Positions 17,542 through 26,033 are shown, counted from the first letter of the stretch. The stretch: 64,000 nucleotides of DNA from Paenibacillus silvestris (GCF_009882985.1 NZ_WTUZ01000020.1:131064-195063); one strand, 5' to 3'. The notes: generated by a model not told the origin, from the sequence alone. Numbers and translations: made by a program.

Positions 17542-17721
17542 TCACCTCCTTGCGCGTTCACGCTCCCTCTCCAGCGCATGTTCATGCTCCAGCTCTAATT
17601 CCATACTGGCGAGCAGGAACTGCTGCTCTCCGCGAGGAAGTGTCCAGAAGACTCCGGGGCGCAGGTGATGACGCATCCATATAGCGTGGAGCATCGCCGG
17701 CAGCCCCCCGGAGGTAATTAG
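17542..17721 (-). CDS. -1 frame extension of the tail assembly chaperone (XkdN-T)
   Basis: An open -1 frame runs from the 3' end of xkdN to TGA at 17542-17544, encoding 59 residues (LITSGGLPAMLHAIWMRHH ... then a Glu/Arg-rich helix). It has no ribosome binding site. It is reached if ribosomes slip by -1 on A AAA AAC at 17727-17721, just before the xkdN stop, producing a 190-aa fusion. Long-tailed phages commonly make a G/GT-type chaperone pair this way. It exactly fills the gap up to the tape measure ribosome binding site, which supports it being real. Confidence 0.8.
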   Translation of the reverse strand, partial: LITSGGLPAMLHAIWMRHHLRPGVFWTLPRGEQQFLLASMELELEHEHALERERERARR

Positions 17722-18113
17722 TTTTTTACTTCATCTAGCGTCGTATTAAATCCGCTCAGATCCAGCACTTCATCGCCAAGTGCAGACAGCTCGCCTGCGA
17801 GCAAGATGCGCTTAATCACTTCCTCACCGGAGCTGGCTTGGTACTTCGCAAGCAGCCGAGGGTCCCCCCAATTGGGGGAGACAGTGGCAGCGAAAATCAG
17901 AGCGACGTTGAACTGCTCTTCATCAAGCCGATCGGTTTGTACACCTCGGCGATCAGCTCGCTCCGTGCAGCGTTCGCGGAGCGTAAACACCTGCTTCCCG
18001 GTCAGTCCGCGCAGTAGAATGGGAACACCGAACCTAGCGATTGTCACCGTTTTCTCTGGGAGTTGATCGGCCTCAAGCAGCTTTTGCAGAATTTGTTCAT
18101 CTGTTAACATCAC
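17718..18113 (-). CDS. xkdN: Tail assembly chaperone XkdN
   Basis: A 131-aa phage XkdN-like chaperone (pfam Phage_XkdN-type). Features: acidic helical N-terminus LTDEQILQKLLEADQLPEKTV, GLTGKQVFTLRERCTERA, then ALIFAATVSPNWGDPRLLAKYQA, and the end SALGDEVLDLSGFNTTLDEVKN. Such proteins coat the tape measure during tail assembly. The last sense codons GTA AAA AAC contain the slippery heptamer, then TAA. Located between tube and tape measure genes, as expected. Confidence 0.9.
   Translation of the reverse strand: MMLTDEQILQKLLEADQLPEKTVTIARFGVPILLRGLTGKQVFTLRERCTERADRRGVQTDRLDEEQFNVALIFAATVSPNWGDPRLLAKYQASSGEEVIKRILLAGELSALGDEVLDLSGFNTTLDEVKN
17721..17727 (-). other. Programmed -1 frameshift site, A AAA AAC
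   Basis: The heptamer A AAA AAC is read in the zero frame as (GT)A AAA AAC immediately before the xkdN TAA stop. It fits the canonical X XXY YYZ rule for -1 slippage. The -1 frame stays open for 59 codons after it. A GC-rich segment follows (CCTCCGGGGGGCTGCCGG), able to form secondary structure. Confidence 0.8.
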
Positions 18114-18136
18114 GTCATTCCTCCTTGTTCAACTAG

Positions 18137-18547
18137 TTAAATAGCCCTGATAGGATCGTTAAGCGTATAGCCTTCAAATGTAAATGTTACTTCTTCCTTC
18201 ACTTCCTCCGCTGCCGTCCAATTAGCCAACTGAAGCTTATCCAGCATAACGTTGTTTAGCGTAATCCGTTCGAAACCATAAGCGTCAGGATCATTCAACT
18301 TGGAGACAAGACTGAATTTATCAAATCCTCTGGCAATCATATCGCTCGTAACCTTGAAACCACTCAGTGTTCCCGTGCCTTTCATGGCACCCTTTTTATG
18401 CCGAACCCACGGGTCTCCTGCAAGCTGTAACTCTTTCTTCTGCATCTCCACATTTGCTTCCAAATGATTAAAATTGGTTTGCCATACACCACCGATAAAT
18501 ACCGAACCATACGTCCCTAAAATTACTCTGCTCGCATCTAAACTCAT
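18137..18547 (-). CDS. xkdM: Tail tube protein XkdM
   Basis: A 136-aa tube protein of the XkdM family. Its beginning (MSLDASRVILGTYGSVFIGG, VWQTNF) and the VEMQKKELQLAGDPWVRHKKGAMKGTGTLSGFKVTSDMI region are diagnostic. It would polymerise to form the inner tube. Sits directly after the sheath gene. Confidence 0.93.
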   Translation of the reverse strand: MSLDASRVILGTYGSVFIGGVWQTNFNHLEANVEMQKKELQLAGDPWVRHKKGAMKGTGTLSGFKVTSDMIARGFDKFSLVSKLNDPDAYGFERITLNNVMLDKLQLANWTAAEEVKEEVTFTFEGYTLNDPIRAI

Positions 18548-18559
18548 TATTCTTCCCCC

Positions 18560-20023
18560 TTAATGTACGATAAAAGTGCCAAAAATTTGTTCCATCACGT
18601 CTGTTAGCTGCGCATCCCACTTGATATATACTTGATCAGGCTCTGGTGTCAGTCCTGCGGTTTCTCCGTAATAAGCTGGGTTTAGATACACATCGAAGCC
18701 TGTCGTTTCAATGACGCCAGCTTGCGCCAATGTCTGCATATACTGCTTGGCCGATTCCACCAGAGCAAGACGCCCTTCCTCCGTGTTATTTACTTTTCCG
18801 ATATACCCCTCTTCCGCTGTGCGCAAAAGATCCTGATTAATTGCGTCCATGACACGAATCGTACGAATTTTCTTCCAAGCTGCATTTTGACCTTGGCGCA
18901 AAGAAACGAGTGAATTCATTCCACGCAGTACTTTCACCTTCTGGCCGTCATGATACAGCAGGAAAACTCCGTTTTTCACTGAACTTTCCTGTTCGCTGCG
19001 CGTCCATCTCCGCGTTACATCGCTGAACGGTGCTGCCGCATAGGTCGTGGATTCGCTTAGTTTTTGGCCAGCGATCAGACCCGCTACATAAGCGGATACC
19101 CATGCCGAACTATAACTCGTGCCCGCTAGAATTGCTCCTGTCCCAACGTTGATAATCGCTTCATGATTAAACAAAGCACTGCGTGCCGCAGCGCGACTGG
19201 CTGCATCAGATGCGGTATCATCGGCAGCAGGGCCGCCGAGTACGGTTACGATGCCTTTACCCTCGGAGCGCAAACGACTTGTCCAAGCAGCAACCGATGC
19301 TTGAATGCCCGTATCCGTTACTCCATCCAGCGCAAGCACATGGAATTCCTGTGTCTCTAGTGTGCTCAGAGCATTCAGGTAATCCGCCGAGGCAATCCCG
19401 CTAATACCCGAGTTGCCGCCAGTAAACGCACTGCCTGATACGGCAGCTAGCGTACCATTGCCCGGAGCAAGAACAGTCGCAGTCAGCCAAGTATTGCCAC
19501 TATCTTGATTAAGAGCATCCGCAGCAGCCTGAACGGAACTGCCTGGGAATGTAAATGTCTTCAGAACTGCGGAGCCTTCAAGCAGCTTCAAATCTTTTTT
19601 CGACGCATCCACGGCATTCGTCTGAATAATGACCGAGAAGCCATTACCTCGTGCACCTTCGTACTTAGCTTCTAATTTCAATACATTGGCAGAAGCCGAG
19701 TCTTTCAGCGTTAACGCTGCTTTGGCGGCTGTTGCATCCGCAATCCGGTAAGCTAGCACCTTCTTGGGCTTGCCGAGCAGTGCCAGCTTCAAAATCGCTT
19801 GCGCGGATGCCGAGCCGCTTTGATCACGACCGAAAGCATCATAGATACCCTGCTCACTCGTAATTTCAACAAACTGTTTCACAGCTCCCCAATTTGCTTT
19901 CACCGGTACGGCAACAATGCCTTGACTTCCAGGCAAGATCGCGCTTAACGCCGCCGCCTCAAAATTCATATAAAATCCCGGTAATACCGGACGATCTGTT
20001 CCACTCCAAGTTCCACCCGCCAT
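18560..20023 (-). CDS. xkdK: Tail sheath protein XkdK
   Basis: A 487-aa contractile tail sheath protein. Domains: N-terminal sheath domain (PGFYMNFEAAALSAILPGSQGIVAVPVKANWG), a central insertion, and the C-terminal subtilisin-fold-like sheath core (HEAIINVGTG, SSAWVSAYVAGLIAGQ, KVKVLRGMNSLVSL, IRTIRVMDAINQDLLRTAEEGYIGKVNN, VYIKWDAQLTDVMEQIF). Presence of sheath proves the tail is contractile. The ATG at 20023 overlaps the stop of the preceding small gene as TAATG; a longer frame upstream overlaps that gene and is rejected. Confidence 0.95.
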   Translation of the reverse strand: MAGGTWSGTDRPVLPGFYMNFEAAALSAILPGSQGIVAVPVKANWGAVKQFVEITSEQGIYDAFGRDQSGSASAQAILKLALLGKPKKVLAYRIADATAAKAALTLKDSASANVLKLEAKYEGARGNGFSVIIQTNAVDASKKDLKLLEGSAVLKTFTFPGSSVQAAADALNQDSGNTWLTATVLAPGNGTLAAVSGSAFTGGNSGISGIASADYLNALSTLETQEFHVLALDGVTDTGIQASVAAWTSRLRSEGKGIVTVLGGPAADDTASDAASRAAARSALFNHEAIINVGTGAILAGTSYSSAWVSAYVAGLIAGQKLSESTTYAAAPFSDVTRRWTRSEQESSVKNGVFLLYHDGQKVKVLRGMNSLVSLRQGQNAAWKKIRTIRVMDAINQDLLRTAEEGYIGKVNNTEEGRLALVESAKQYMQTLAQAGVIETTGFDVYLNPAYYGETAGLTPEPDQVYIKWDAQLTDVMEQIFGTFIVH

Positions 20024-20235
20024 TATTCCTGCACCTTCCTTTGTAAAAAGTTTTGAATTGCTTGATTGACGTATTGAATCGAAAACATCGTTTCGGAATC
20101 CCCTTGCAAGGCACCAACGAACACTTCTGGGGCACAATCAAAAAGCGCTTTTGAATTCGCCATTAGTTCTTCTTTGTCATACATCACGATTTCTTCCTCT
20201 GTAGTTCCGCTTGCTTGAGCTTTGCTCTGTCTCAA
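20023..20235 (-). CDS. Small conserved tail-cluster protein
   Basis: A 70-aa hydrophilic protein starting at TTG 20235, which has GAGGTGA 6 nt upstream. Core: YDKEELMANSKALFDCAPEVFVGALQG, then SIQYVNQAIQNFLQRKVQE. It is translationally coupled to the sheath gene (TAATG). I do not recognise a characterised family; similar small acidic proteins precede the sheath in other Gram-positive contractile tail clusters, so an assembly role is guessed. Confidence 0.7.
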   Translation of the reverse strand: MRQSKAQASGTTEEEIVMYDKEELMANSKALFDCAPEVFVGALQGDSETMFSIQYVNQAIQNFLQRKVQE

Positions 20236-20252
20236 AATCAGTCACCTCATTC

Positions 20253-21071
20253 TTAAATTTTTGTTTCTGTGTGTACGCCAGCTATCAAAGGAGTTGCACC
20301 TTGCAATGCCCCGGCAGCACCTGTCAACGTCACTGTCAGCACGCCTGTGGACAAATCGCCTGAGCGAATCGCAGCTTGAGCATCCAGCACTGTTAACCAT
20401 CTGCCGCCCAATCCTCCGAGTGGCAATTTGGCCTGCTCAGCTAAGCCAAGCATCAGCAGTTGCGCTGCCAGCTGGTATTCACTTGCCGACCTAGCGGCAA
20501 TTTGGCCAATGAATTGCTTGGACAGCTGTTGAACGCCTCGCGAGGCTGCTGCGCTATGCCAACCCGTACACTGCCATGAGACTGCCGGTCGACAAGTTCC
20601 ATTGAAACCGCGATAGACACGCCATTGCCCGCCAAGTGAAGTTTCCGTGAATTGGGAAATAGCTTCCAACCATGATTCGACGACAGGCTTGATTTGCTTA
20701 AAAAGGAAGACAGCTTTCATAGCGTATCTGCCTTCCCCATCCAAAGCCTGTACAGCTGGCAGCGATGTAATTTGTGCCGTAAACTGTCCGCCGTCCACCT
20801 GAATTGTGCCTTCCTCTGGCTCTAGCATCCGGCCAATGATGCGCCAGATTCTCTCCTGTGCACCCTCAGCGGTTGCGCTTCTGACCAGCAGGCTCAACTT
20901 GCGCCAACTGCCAGGCGCATCCAGCTTGAATTCGGCGCTGCCTCCGACATGGCAGATTGTAACTGCCTCGTCTGGATTCTGAGTTTCGCTATCCACGAAC
21001 AGGTCTGTACCGAGCGTTCCCTCCTCTTTCGCTTGTAAAAACAACGCCAATTGTTTGGCCATGTTAGTCAT
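20253..21071 (-). CDS. Putative tail terminator / minor structural protein
   Basis: A 272-aa protein with two halves. The first (residues 1-135; FLQAKEEGTLGTDLFVDSET, LSLLVRSATAEGAQERIWRII) resembles minor capsid/tail-terminator family proteins with repeated beta strands. The second (SLGGQWRVYRGFNGTCRPAVSW...) may be a second terminator-like domain. It is the first structural gene of the operon, the position occupied by head-tail connector or terminator genes in PBSX. In a headless particle a terminator would still be needed to cap the tube. Fold assignment is tentative. Confidence 0.55.
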   Translation of the reverse strand: MTNMAKQLALFLQAKEEGTLGTDLFVDSETQNPDEAVTICHVGGSAEFKLDAPGSWRKLSLLVRSATAEGAQERIWRIIGRMLEPEEGTIQVDGGQFTAQITSLPAVQALDGEGRYAMKAVFLFKQIKPVVESWLEAISQFTETSLGGQWRVYRGFNGTCRPAVSWQCTGWHSAAASRGVQQLSKQFIGQIAARSASEYQLAAQLLMLGLAEQAKLPLGGLGGRWLTVLDAQAAIRSGDLSTGVLTVTLTGAAGALQGATPLIAGVHTETKI

Positions 21072-21099
21072 TCATTCTCTCACCTCTCTTCGGTTATTT

Positions 21100-21116
21100 G
21101 TTTTGAATTTCAAAAC
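21100..21116. promoter_or_regulatory. Palindrome upstream of the tail structural genes
   Basis: GTTTTGAA-T-TTCAAAAC is a perfect inverted repeat in the 226-bp gap between the ArpU-like gene and the first structural gene. It shares GTTTTGAA with the inverted repeat upstream of the ArpU-like gene, so it may be a second operator of the same Xre repressor. The rest of this gap shows no gene. Confidence 0.5.
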
Positions 21117-21297
21117 ATTTTTTTCTTTACAACAACCACTCCCTCTCTTCTACTCCCGTTAAGCCTTGCTTGTTGGCCTTAAGAGCTTAATCACTTCAAT
21201 CTTCTTCAGCAGCATCACCGCCTTCTTGGTCTACACATCGATCTTACCATGCCTCCAATCCAGTGCATTGCCAACAAGCGGCCAAGAAACAACCACA

Positions 21298-21717
21298 CTA
21301 GCCAAACGTTCGGACCACCTCTGCCCGCAGCATGTAAGCTAGCTTCTCCATTGCGCGTGCCTTCACCCTTCGATAGGTACGCTCGCTCAAATTCACCTCG
21401 TAACACAGCAAGTAGTCCAACATTCTCTCCTTCTGCAAATAACGTCTACGTATAATCTCTTCCTCTTGCTCGTCCAGCCGCGACAGCGCCTGCTCAACCT
21501 CAGCATGTAAGAGCGCTGCCTGCTCCTCTGACGCAGAAGCCACGCTATATCCAGCAGGTTCCTCCGCCACTTTTGGCGCAAATAGCCTTCCGCTATCTTT
21601 ACGCACACCTCCAAGTGTTTGGTACAGACGGACCGTCTCAAGCAGACTCTCCACCTTCTTCCGTGTAGCCCGCTTGTCCACTTGATCTTGATCTATGTGT
21701 AATATTTGTTCCAACAT
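21298..21717 (-). CDS. ArpU-family / sigma-like phage late regulator
   Basis: A 139-aa DNA-binding protein. The C-terminal 70 residues (AEVEQALSRLDEQEEEIIRRRYLQ...NLSERTYRRVKARAMEKLAYMLRAEV) form a sigma region 4-like helix-turn-helix, the arrangement of ArpU-type phage late transcription activators. The ATG at 21717 is 9 nt after GGGAG; an ATG at 21726 lies too close. First gene of the tail operon, divergent from the Xre repressor. Probably the positive regulator that turns on tail genes; DNA targets not identified. Confidence 0.75.
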   Translation of the reverse strand: MLEQILHIDQDQVDKRATRKKVESLLETVRLYQTLGGVRKDSGRLFAPKVAEEPAGYSVASASEEQAALLHAEVEQALSRLDEQEEEIIRRRYLQKERMLDYLLCYEVNLSERTYRRVKARAMEKLAYMLRAEVVRTFG

Positions 21718-21744
21718 CCTCATCATCTCCCAAAATTTGTCGTT

Positions 21745-21790
21745 TTGAAATTATAAACAAATCATACGCTAATCTTGTTTATAATTTCAA
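21745..21790. promoter_or_regulatory. Perfect 16-bp inverted repeat, probable Xre operator with overlapping promoter
   Basis: TTGAAATTATAAACAA at 21745-21760 is repeated inverted at 21775-21790 with a 14-bp spacer. It lies in the divergent region between the ArpU-like and Xre genes. On the minus strand TTGAAA, 18 bp and TATGAT within the repeat could form the tail-operon promoter, so binding would block it. A third related motif, GTTTTGAGAAAC, lies just downstream at about 21798-21809. Confidence 0.7.
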
Positions 21791-21871
21791 TACAAAAGTT
21801 TTGAGAAACGAAAAATTACACTTGTTTTTTGTGCCTCAAACCATTTACAATAAGTAACAGGTGATGAATCG

Positions 21872-22276
21872 ATGAAAGATATGGTCCAGTTCGGCCTTCG
21901 AATCCGGCAGCTGCGGAAGCAGAATCATTTTACCCTTAGAGAGCTTGGAGAGCGGTCCGGCGTTAGTTATTCGTTTATTAACTCCATAGAAAATAACCGC
22001 TTCAATCCATCTAGGGAAACGGTGATCGCGCTAGCTGACTCGCTTAATCGCGCTGACAAGGACGAGCTCTTGCTGCTTGCTGGCTTTGCGCCGACGGATG
22101 AAGAGTCACTGGATGCCCCTTCTGGACCCGGGGTTAGTAACATCGATGATCCTGAGGTCAGTCTATTCTTTAAGGACTTCCAAAGTGCGCCTAGGGAACG
22201 AAGGGACGAAATGCTTCGTTTCTGGCACTTCATCAAAGAGCAGCAGATCAACCGTACGCCGGATAGCGAGCAATAG
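21872..22276 (+). CDS. Xre-family repressor, probable tail-locus regulator
   Basis: A 134-aa protein with an N-terminal helix-turn-helix (residues 6-62: GLRIRQLRKQNHFTLRELGERSGVSYSFINSIENNRFNPSRETVIALADSL) and an acidic C-terminal part (FFKDFQSAPRERRDEMLRFWHFIKE). AGGTGATG precedes the ATG. Divergent from the tail operon and followed by an ImmA/IrrE-like protease gene. This layout resembles ImmR/ImmA of ICEBs1, where the protease cleaves the repressor to induce the element. The perfect inverted repeat upstream is its likely operator. Regulation is inferred. Confidence 0.85.
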   Translation: MKDMVQFGLRIRQLRKQNHFTLRELGERSGVSYSFINSIENNRFNPSRETVIALADSLNRADKDELLLLAGFAPTDEESLDAPSGPGVSNIDDPEVSLFFKDFQSAPRERRDEMLRFWHFIKEQQINRTPDSEQ

Positions 22277-22360
22277 TACATATGATATGAAGTTTAAGCC
22301 CAATGGGCTTTTCTTTATCCTTATAGAACGAACATATATTCTCATTTCAATCATATCGAG

Positions 22361-23005
22361 GTGTTTTCCCTGTTTACTCACTATCACACTACCCCTCTGG
22401 AACAATGGGTCGAAGCTTTATATGAACAGCATGAAATCACAAGGCCAGCTCAGCTTTCCATGACTCATTTGGCGGCTAAGCTGCGCATTTGGGTGTATAC
22501 CATGGATATGAATAGTATGGCGATCGAAAATAACGGGCAGTTTAGCATTAACGTTGACCGTCGTCTCTCCCCTAAGGAGCAGTGGGAAGATTTCTTGCAC
22601 GAGCTCTGCCATGTTCTCCGGCATTCCGGCAATCAGATGGCGATGCCTGACCGATATGTGAATTGGCAAGAGCAGGACGCATCCGCCTTCCAGCTCTACG
22701 CGGCCCTTCCACTCTCCATGCTGAAGACCCTTACGCTGCCCGAGAACAAAAATGAGATGATTGCGTATCTCTCAGAAGAATTCCAGGTCACTTTCCGACT
22801 TGCCAAAGCGCGGATTGATCAAATTGAAAGGCGTGTCCTACAGGGGTTTCTCGACTATGAATACCAACAAAATACACAAGGCCAGACTAGCAGGAAATAC
22901 GATCCGTCCAATTGGTCCGAGGCAACCTGTTTGATTATGGAAAGGCTCGAATTTCTGAAATCCAAGGGGGTGCCTGCAAGTGGCAAAACTAACCGTCTTT
23001 TATGA
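22361..23005 (+). CDS. ImmA/IrrE-family metallopeptidase
   Basis: A 214-aa protein with the zinc metallopeptidase motif HELCH in WEDFLHELCHVLRHSGNQ (residues about 92-110) and a downstream Glu-rich segment (VNWQEQDASAFQLYAALPLSML) typical of ImmA/IrrE proteases; the third ligand is likely in EQDAS. Start is uncertain: a GTG at 22361 lies within GAGGTG, whereas a CTG at 22370 sits 6 nt after it and would give MFTHYHTTPLEQW. Probably cleaves the adjacent Xre repressor in response to stress. The repressor-protease pair without an integrase suits a domesticated tail locus. Confidence 0.88.
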   Translation: MFSLFTHYHTTPLEQWVEALYEQHEITRPAQLSMTHLAAKLRIWVYTMDMNSMAIENNGQFSINVDRRLSPKEQWEDFLHELCHVLRHSGNQMAMPDRYVNWQEQDASAFQLYAALPLSMLKTLTLPENKNEMIAYLSEEFQVTFRLAKARIDQIERRVLQGFLDYEYQQNTQGQTSRKYDPSNWSEATCLIMERLEFLKSKGVPASGKTNRLL

Positions 23006-23369
23006 TTATCATGAAGAGGGCATCATGCCGATCCTCCTGTCGCTGCGTTTCCGGCCAAACGAGCTTGATTTTAGCAAAAATTCGCTATATGTGCCGCTGG
23101 GAGCACCGTTTCAACAGCTGAACATGGAGGATGTCAACGAACTCGATGTCGGCATCACTGTACTAATGGAGGATCTCATTGTCAATCCGGAACGCCCCCA
23201 CGCTATAGGTATCTCCCTCTCAAGCTTAAAGATTCGACACGCTGCATACCTGGAAGAACTCTTCGATATCCAGCAGCTCTGGCTGCGGATGAATGACATC
23301 GAAGAAGTACTTCAGATGGATGTTCGCACCTTGTACCCTTGGAGTGACTCGCGCAAGCCCCCCAAATAA
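22980..23369 (+). CDS. Unknown protein encoded with the Xre/ImmA pair
   Basis: A 129-aa protein starting at GTG 22980 (AGGGGGT upstream), overlapping the protease gene by 26 nt. No named domain is recognised. It is acidic, with hydrophobic strands (PILLSLRFRPNELDF, LDVGITVLMEDLIV) and a C-terminal helix (AAYLEELFDIQQLWLRMNDIEEVLQ). Tight overlap implies it is part of the same regulatory operon; a role as inducer sensor or protease partner is possible but unsupported by sequence. Confidence 0.7.
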   Translation: MAKLTVFYDYHEEGIMPILLSLRFRPNELDFSKNSLYVPLGAPFQQLNMEDVNELDVGITVLMEDLIVNPERPHAIGISLSSLKIRHAAYLEELFDIQQLWLRMNDIEEVLQMDVRTLYPWSDSRKPPK

Positions 23370-23416
23370 AAAAATCCCACACATCCATGAACAATGTTCA
23401 TCAGATGTATGGGATA
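23367..23416 (-). terminator. Terminator after ppnP
   Basis: On the minus strand ATCCCATACATC pairs with GATGTGTGGGAT, followed by seven T. The T run coincides with the end of the unknown gene on the plus strand; it may serve both converging genes. Confidence 0.75.
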
Positions 23417-23423
23417 TTAAGAT

Positions 23424-23741
23424 CTATTCACTAATATAAGAGCAGATATAATCGCTAACTGTTTTCACTTCAAGCTTGAATTTTGCATTCGCCGGAACCG
23501 TGAACTCACCTTGTCCATTGATGCTGATCCATTCGCTGCTGCCTGGAAGAAGTACATTCAGCTCACCAGCTTGGATTTCCATGATTTCTTTCACATCTGT
23601 TCCGAATTCATACTCACCTGGAAGCAAAATGCCCAAAGTTTTTTTCGTGCCATCGGCAAATTGCACCGTGCGGCTTGTTACTTTACCATCAAAGTAAACA
23701 TTAGCTTTCGTTAATACCGTTACATTTTCAAAGCTGGACAT
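23424..23741 (-). CDS. ppnP: Pyrimidine/purine nucleoside phosphorylase PpnP
   Basis: A 105-aa cupin of the PpnP (YaiE/DUF1255) family. It phosphorolyses nucleosides to base plus ribose-1-phosphate. Motifs: [44 protein letters not shown] and [13 protein letters not shown]. The ATG at 23741 is used; a TTG two codons upstream also lies within range of GAGGGGG. Transcribed toward the tail regulator genes and ending in a shared terminator. Confidence 0.92.
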   Translation of the reverse strand: MSSFENVTVLTKANVYFDGKVTSRTVQFADGTKKTLGILLPGEYEFGTDVKEIMEIQAGELNVLLPGSSEWISINGQGEFTVPANAKFKLEVKTVSDYICSYISE

Positions 23742-23770
23742 GATCAATAGTTCCCCCTCTAAAATGGCTA

Positions 23771-23808
23771 TAAAATAAGGCCAAGCCCACGCGAGGTGGG
23801 CTATGGCT
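23771..23808 (-). terminator. Terminator after tkt
   Basis: On the minus strand AAGCCATAGCCCAC pairs with GTGGGCTTGGC, followed by a T-rich run, 27 nt past the stop of tkt. Confidence 0.75.
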
Positions 23809-23834
23809 TTGTGACTAACGCGGCTATGTTTGTT

Positions 23835-25856
23835 CTACTTAAGTAGAGCTTTGACTCTAGCTACAACGTTCTCTGGTGAGAAGCCGTACTCTTTCAGAAC
23901 CAAATCGCCAGGCGCGGATGCACCGAACGTGGAAATGCCCAAGATGGAACCTTCGTCGCCAACATAACGTTCCCAACCAAGCGGGAATGCCATCTCAACA
24001 GCTAGGCGCTTTTTGACATCTGGAAGAATTACGGAATCTTTGTATTCTTTGGACTGTTTCTCGAACAGTTCCAAGCTTGGCAAGCTGACAACGCGAACGT
24101 TGATACCTTCAGCTTGAAGCAGCTTTTGCGCCGCGACAGCCAATTGTACTTCGGAACCTGTTGCAAGAATTTGAGCATCTGGCTTCCCGTTTGCAGCATC
24201 GGAGACAACATATCCACCTTTGCTCAAGTTCGCTTTCGCGCCTTCAACCGCACCTTCAAGAATCGGCAGGTTCTGACGAGTCAAGACAAGGGCAACTGGG
24301 CCCGTTGCTTGGGAAATGGCATAACGCCATGCTTCGGACGTTTCGTTTCCGTCAGCTGGGCGAATAACCGTAATACCTGGAATAACACGAAGCGCAGGCA
24401 ATTGCTCAATCGGCTCATGCGTCGGTCCATCTTCACCAACTGCGATACTATCATGTGTCAGTACGTAGATAACCGGAAGCTGCATCAGCGCCGCTAAACG
24501 GATGGACGCACGTAGGTAGTCGGAGAACACGAAGAATGTTGCACCGTATACTTTCACACCACTATGCAAAGCCATACCGTTCAGTGCTGTACCCATACCG
24601 AACTCACGAACACCAAACCATAAATTACGGCCAGCATAGTTGCTCGCGCTGTAATTGGATTCGCCTTTGATCATCGTATTATTGGAGCTCGCTAGATCCG
24701 CGGAACCACCAATCAACTGTGGAAGCAAAGGAGCAATCGCGTTAATCGCATTACCGGAAGCGACACGAGTTGCCATTGGCTTGTCCGATGTGCTGTACAC
24801 GGGAAGGTTCGCATCCCAGCCTGCTGGCAGTTCGTTATTAACTGCTGCGCTGAACTGGTTACCCAATTCCGGATAAGCTTTAATGTAGTCATTCAGAAGC
24901 GTGCTCCAAGCTTGTTCAGCTGCAGCGCCTTCTTTACCAATTTCCGCATAGTGGGCACGAACTTCATCAGGAACCAAGAAGTCTGGTTCTTCTGGCCAGC
25001 CGTATGCTTGTTTCGTCAATTTCACTTCGTCGCCGCCAAGTGGGGATCCGTGAGGTCCGACGTGACCGCCTTTTCCACCTTTGTTCGGGCTACCGAAACC
25101 GATTGTCGTTTTCACTTCAATCAAAGTAGGACGAGTTGTATCAGCTTTCGCTTCAGCGATCGCTTTGGAGATTGCAGCAAGATCATTCTGTTCTTCTACG
25201 CGCAGCACTTGCCAGCCATAAGCTTCAAAACGTGCCTGAACGTTTTCGGAGAATGCCATATTCAGCTCGCCATCAAGCGAGATATCATTTGAATCGTAAA
25301 GCATAATCAATTTGCCCAATTTCAGGTGAGCAGCTAAGGATACCGCTTCAGAGGAAACGCCTTCCATCATGTCGCCATCACCACAAATCGCGTATGTATA
25401 ATGGTCGATTACTGGGAAGTTCTCTTTGTTATATGTCTCTCTCAGGTGAGCTTCTGCCATAGCCATCCCTACTGCCATACCAATCCCTTGTCCAAGTGGA
25501 CCTGTTGTTGCATCAACACCTGCTGTGTGGCCGTATTCTGGATGTCCTGGCGTTTTGCTTCCCCATTGGCGGAAGTTCTTGATCTCTTCAATCGGCAGAT
25601 CATATCCACACAAGTGAAGCAGGCTGTATAGTAACATGGATCCGTGACCCGCAGAAAGTACGAAACGGTCACGATTGACCCATTTCGGATTAGCAGGGTT
25701 GTGCTTCATATGCTGTTTCCACAGCACGTACGCCATTGGAGCAGCCCCCATGACCATACCAGGGTGTCCTGATTTAGCTTTCTCAACGGCATCGATACCT
25801 AACGTACGAATCGTGTCAACTGCTAATTGTTCGATTGTTTTATTTGTTGCTGTCAT
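23835..25856 (-). CDS. tkt: Transketolase
   Basis: Thiamine-diphosphate enzyme of the pentose phosphate pathway, moving two-carbon ketol units between sugar phosphates. 673 aa, normal length. Motifs: [18 protein letters not shown] at the N-terminus, the ThDP/metal loop [17 protein letters not shown], the pyrimidine domain with [17 protein letters not shown], and [23 protein letters not shown]. Start ATG is preceded by AGGAGGG at usual spacing. Monocistronic with its own terminator. Confidence 0.98.
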   Translation of the reverse strand: MTATNKTIEQLAVDTIRTLGIDAVEKAKSGHPGMVMGAAPMAYVLWKQHMKHNPANPKWVNRDRFVLSAGHGSMLLYSLLHLCGYDLPIEEIKNFRQWGSKTPGHPEYGHTAGVDATTGPLGQGIGMAVGMAMAEAHLRETYNKENFPVIDHYTYAICGDGDMMEGVSSEAVSLAAHLKLGKLIMLYDSNDISLDGELNMAFSENVQARFEAYGWQVLRVEEQNDLAAISKAIAEAKADTTRPTLIEVKTTIGFGSPNKGGKGGHVGPHGSPLGGDEVKLTKQAYGWPEEPDFLVPDEVRAHYAEIGKEGAAAEQAWSTLLNDYIKAYPELGNQFSAAVNNELPAGWDANLPVYSTSDKPMATRVASGNAINAIAPLLPQLIGGSADLASSNNTMIKGESNYSASNYAGRNLWFGVREFGMGTALNGMALHSGVKVYGATFFVFSDYLRASIRLAALMQLPVIYVLTHDSIAVGEDGPTHEPIEQLPALRVIPGITVIRPADGNETSEAWRYAISQATGPVALVLTRQNLPILEGAVEGAKANLSKGGYVVSDAANGKPDAQILATGSEVQLAVAAQKLLQAEGINVRVVSLPSLELFEKQSKEYKDSVILPDVKKRLAVEMAFPLGWERYVGDEGSILGISTFGASAPGDLVLKEYGFSPENVVARVKALLK

Positions 25857-26003
25857 TTCGAAAATTCCCTCCTATATGTCTCTACTTACCTAAGTCTTAA
25901 CTTGTACATACAAGCGACTTTTCTCACTTGCATTATTGTACCATTTGCTTTGAGGCTTTGCCACAATAAACCGTTAAAACTCGTCGGAATTGCGCTCAAT
26001 AGC

Positions 26004-26033
26004 AAAAAAGACTGTATCCTTATTGGATACAGC
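26004..26033 (-). terminator. Terminator after purU
   Basis: On the minus strand GGCTGTATCC-AATA-AGGATACAGTC, followed by six T, 13 nt past the stop codon. Confidence 0.85.

Noticed and set aside
7050-23369. Prophage attachment sites flanking the tail locus
   Set aside because: No integrase in the locus and no convincing direct repeat at the two ends; the hairpin cluster at 6.84-7.04 kb has no partner on the right side.
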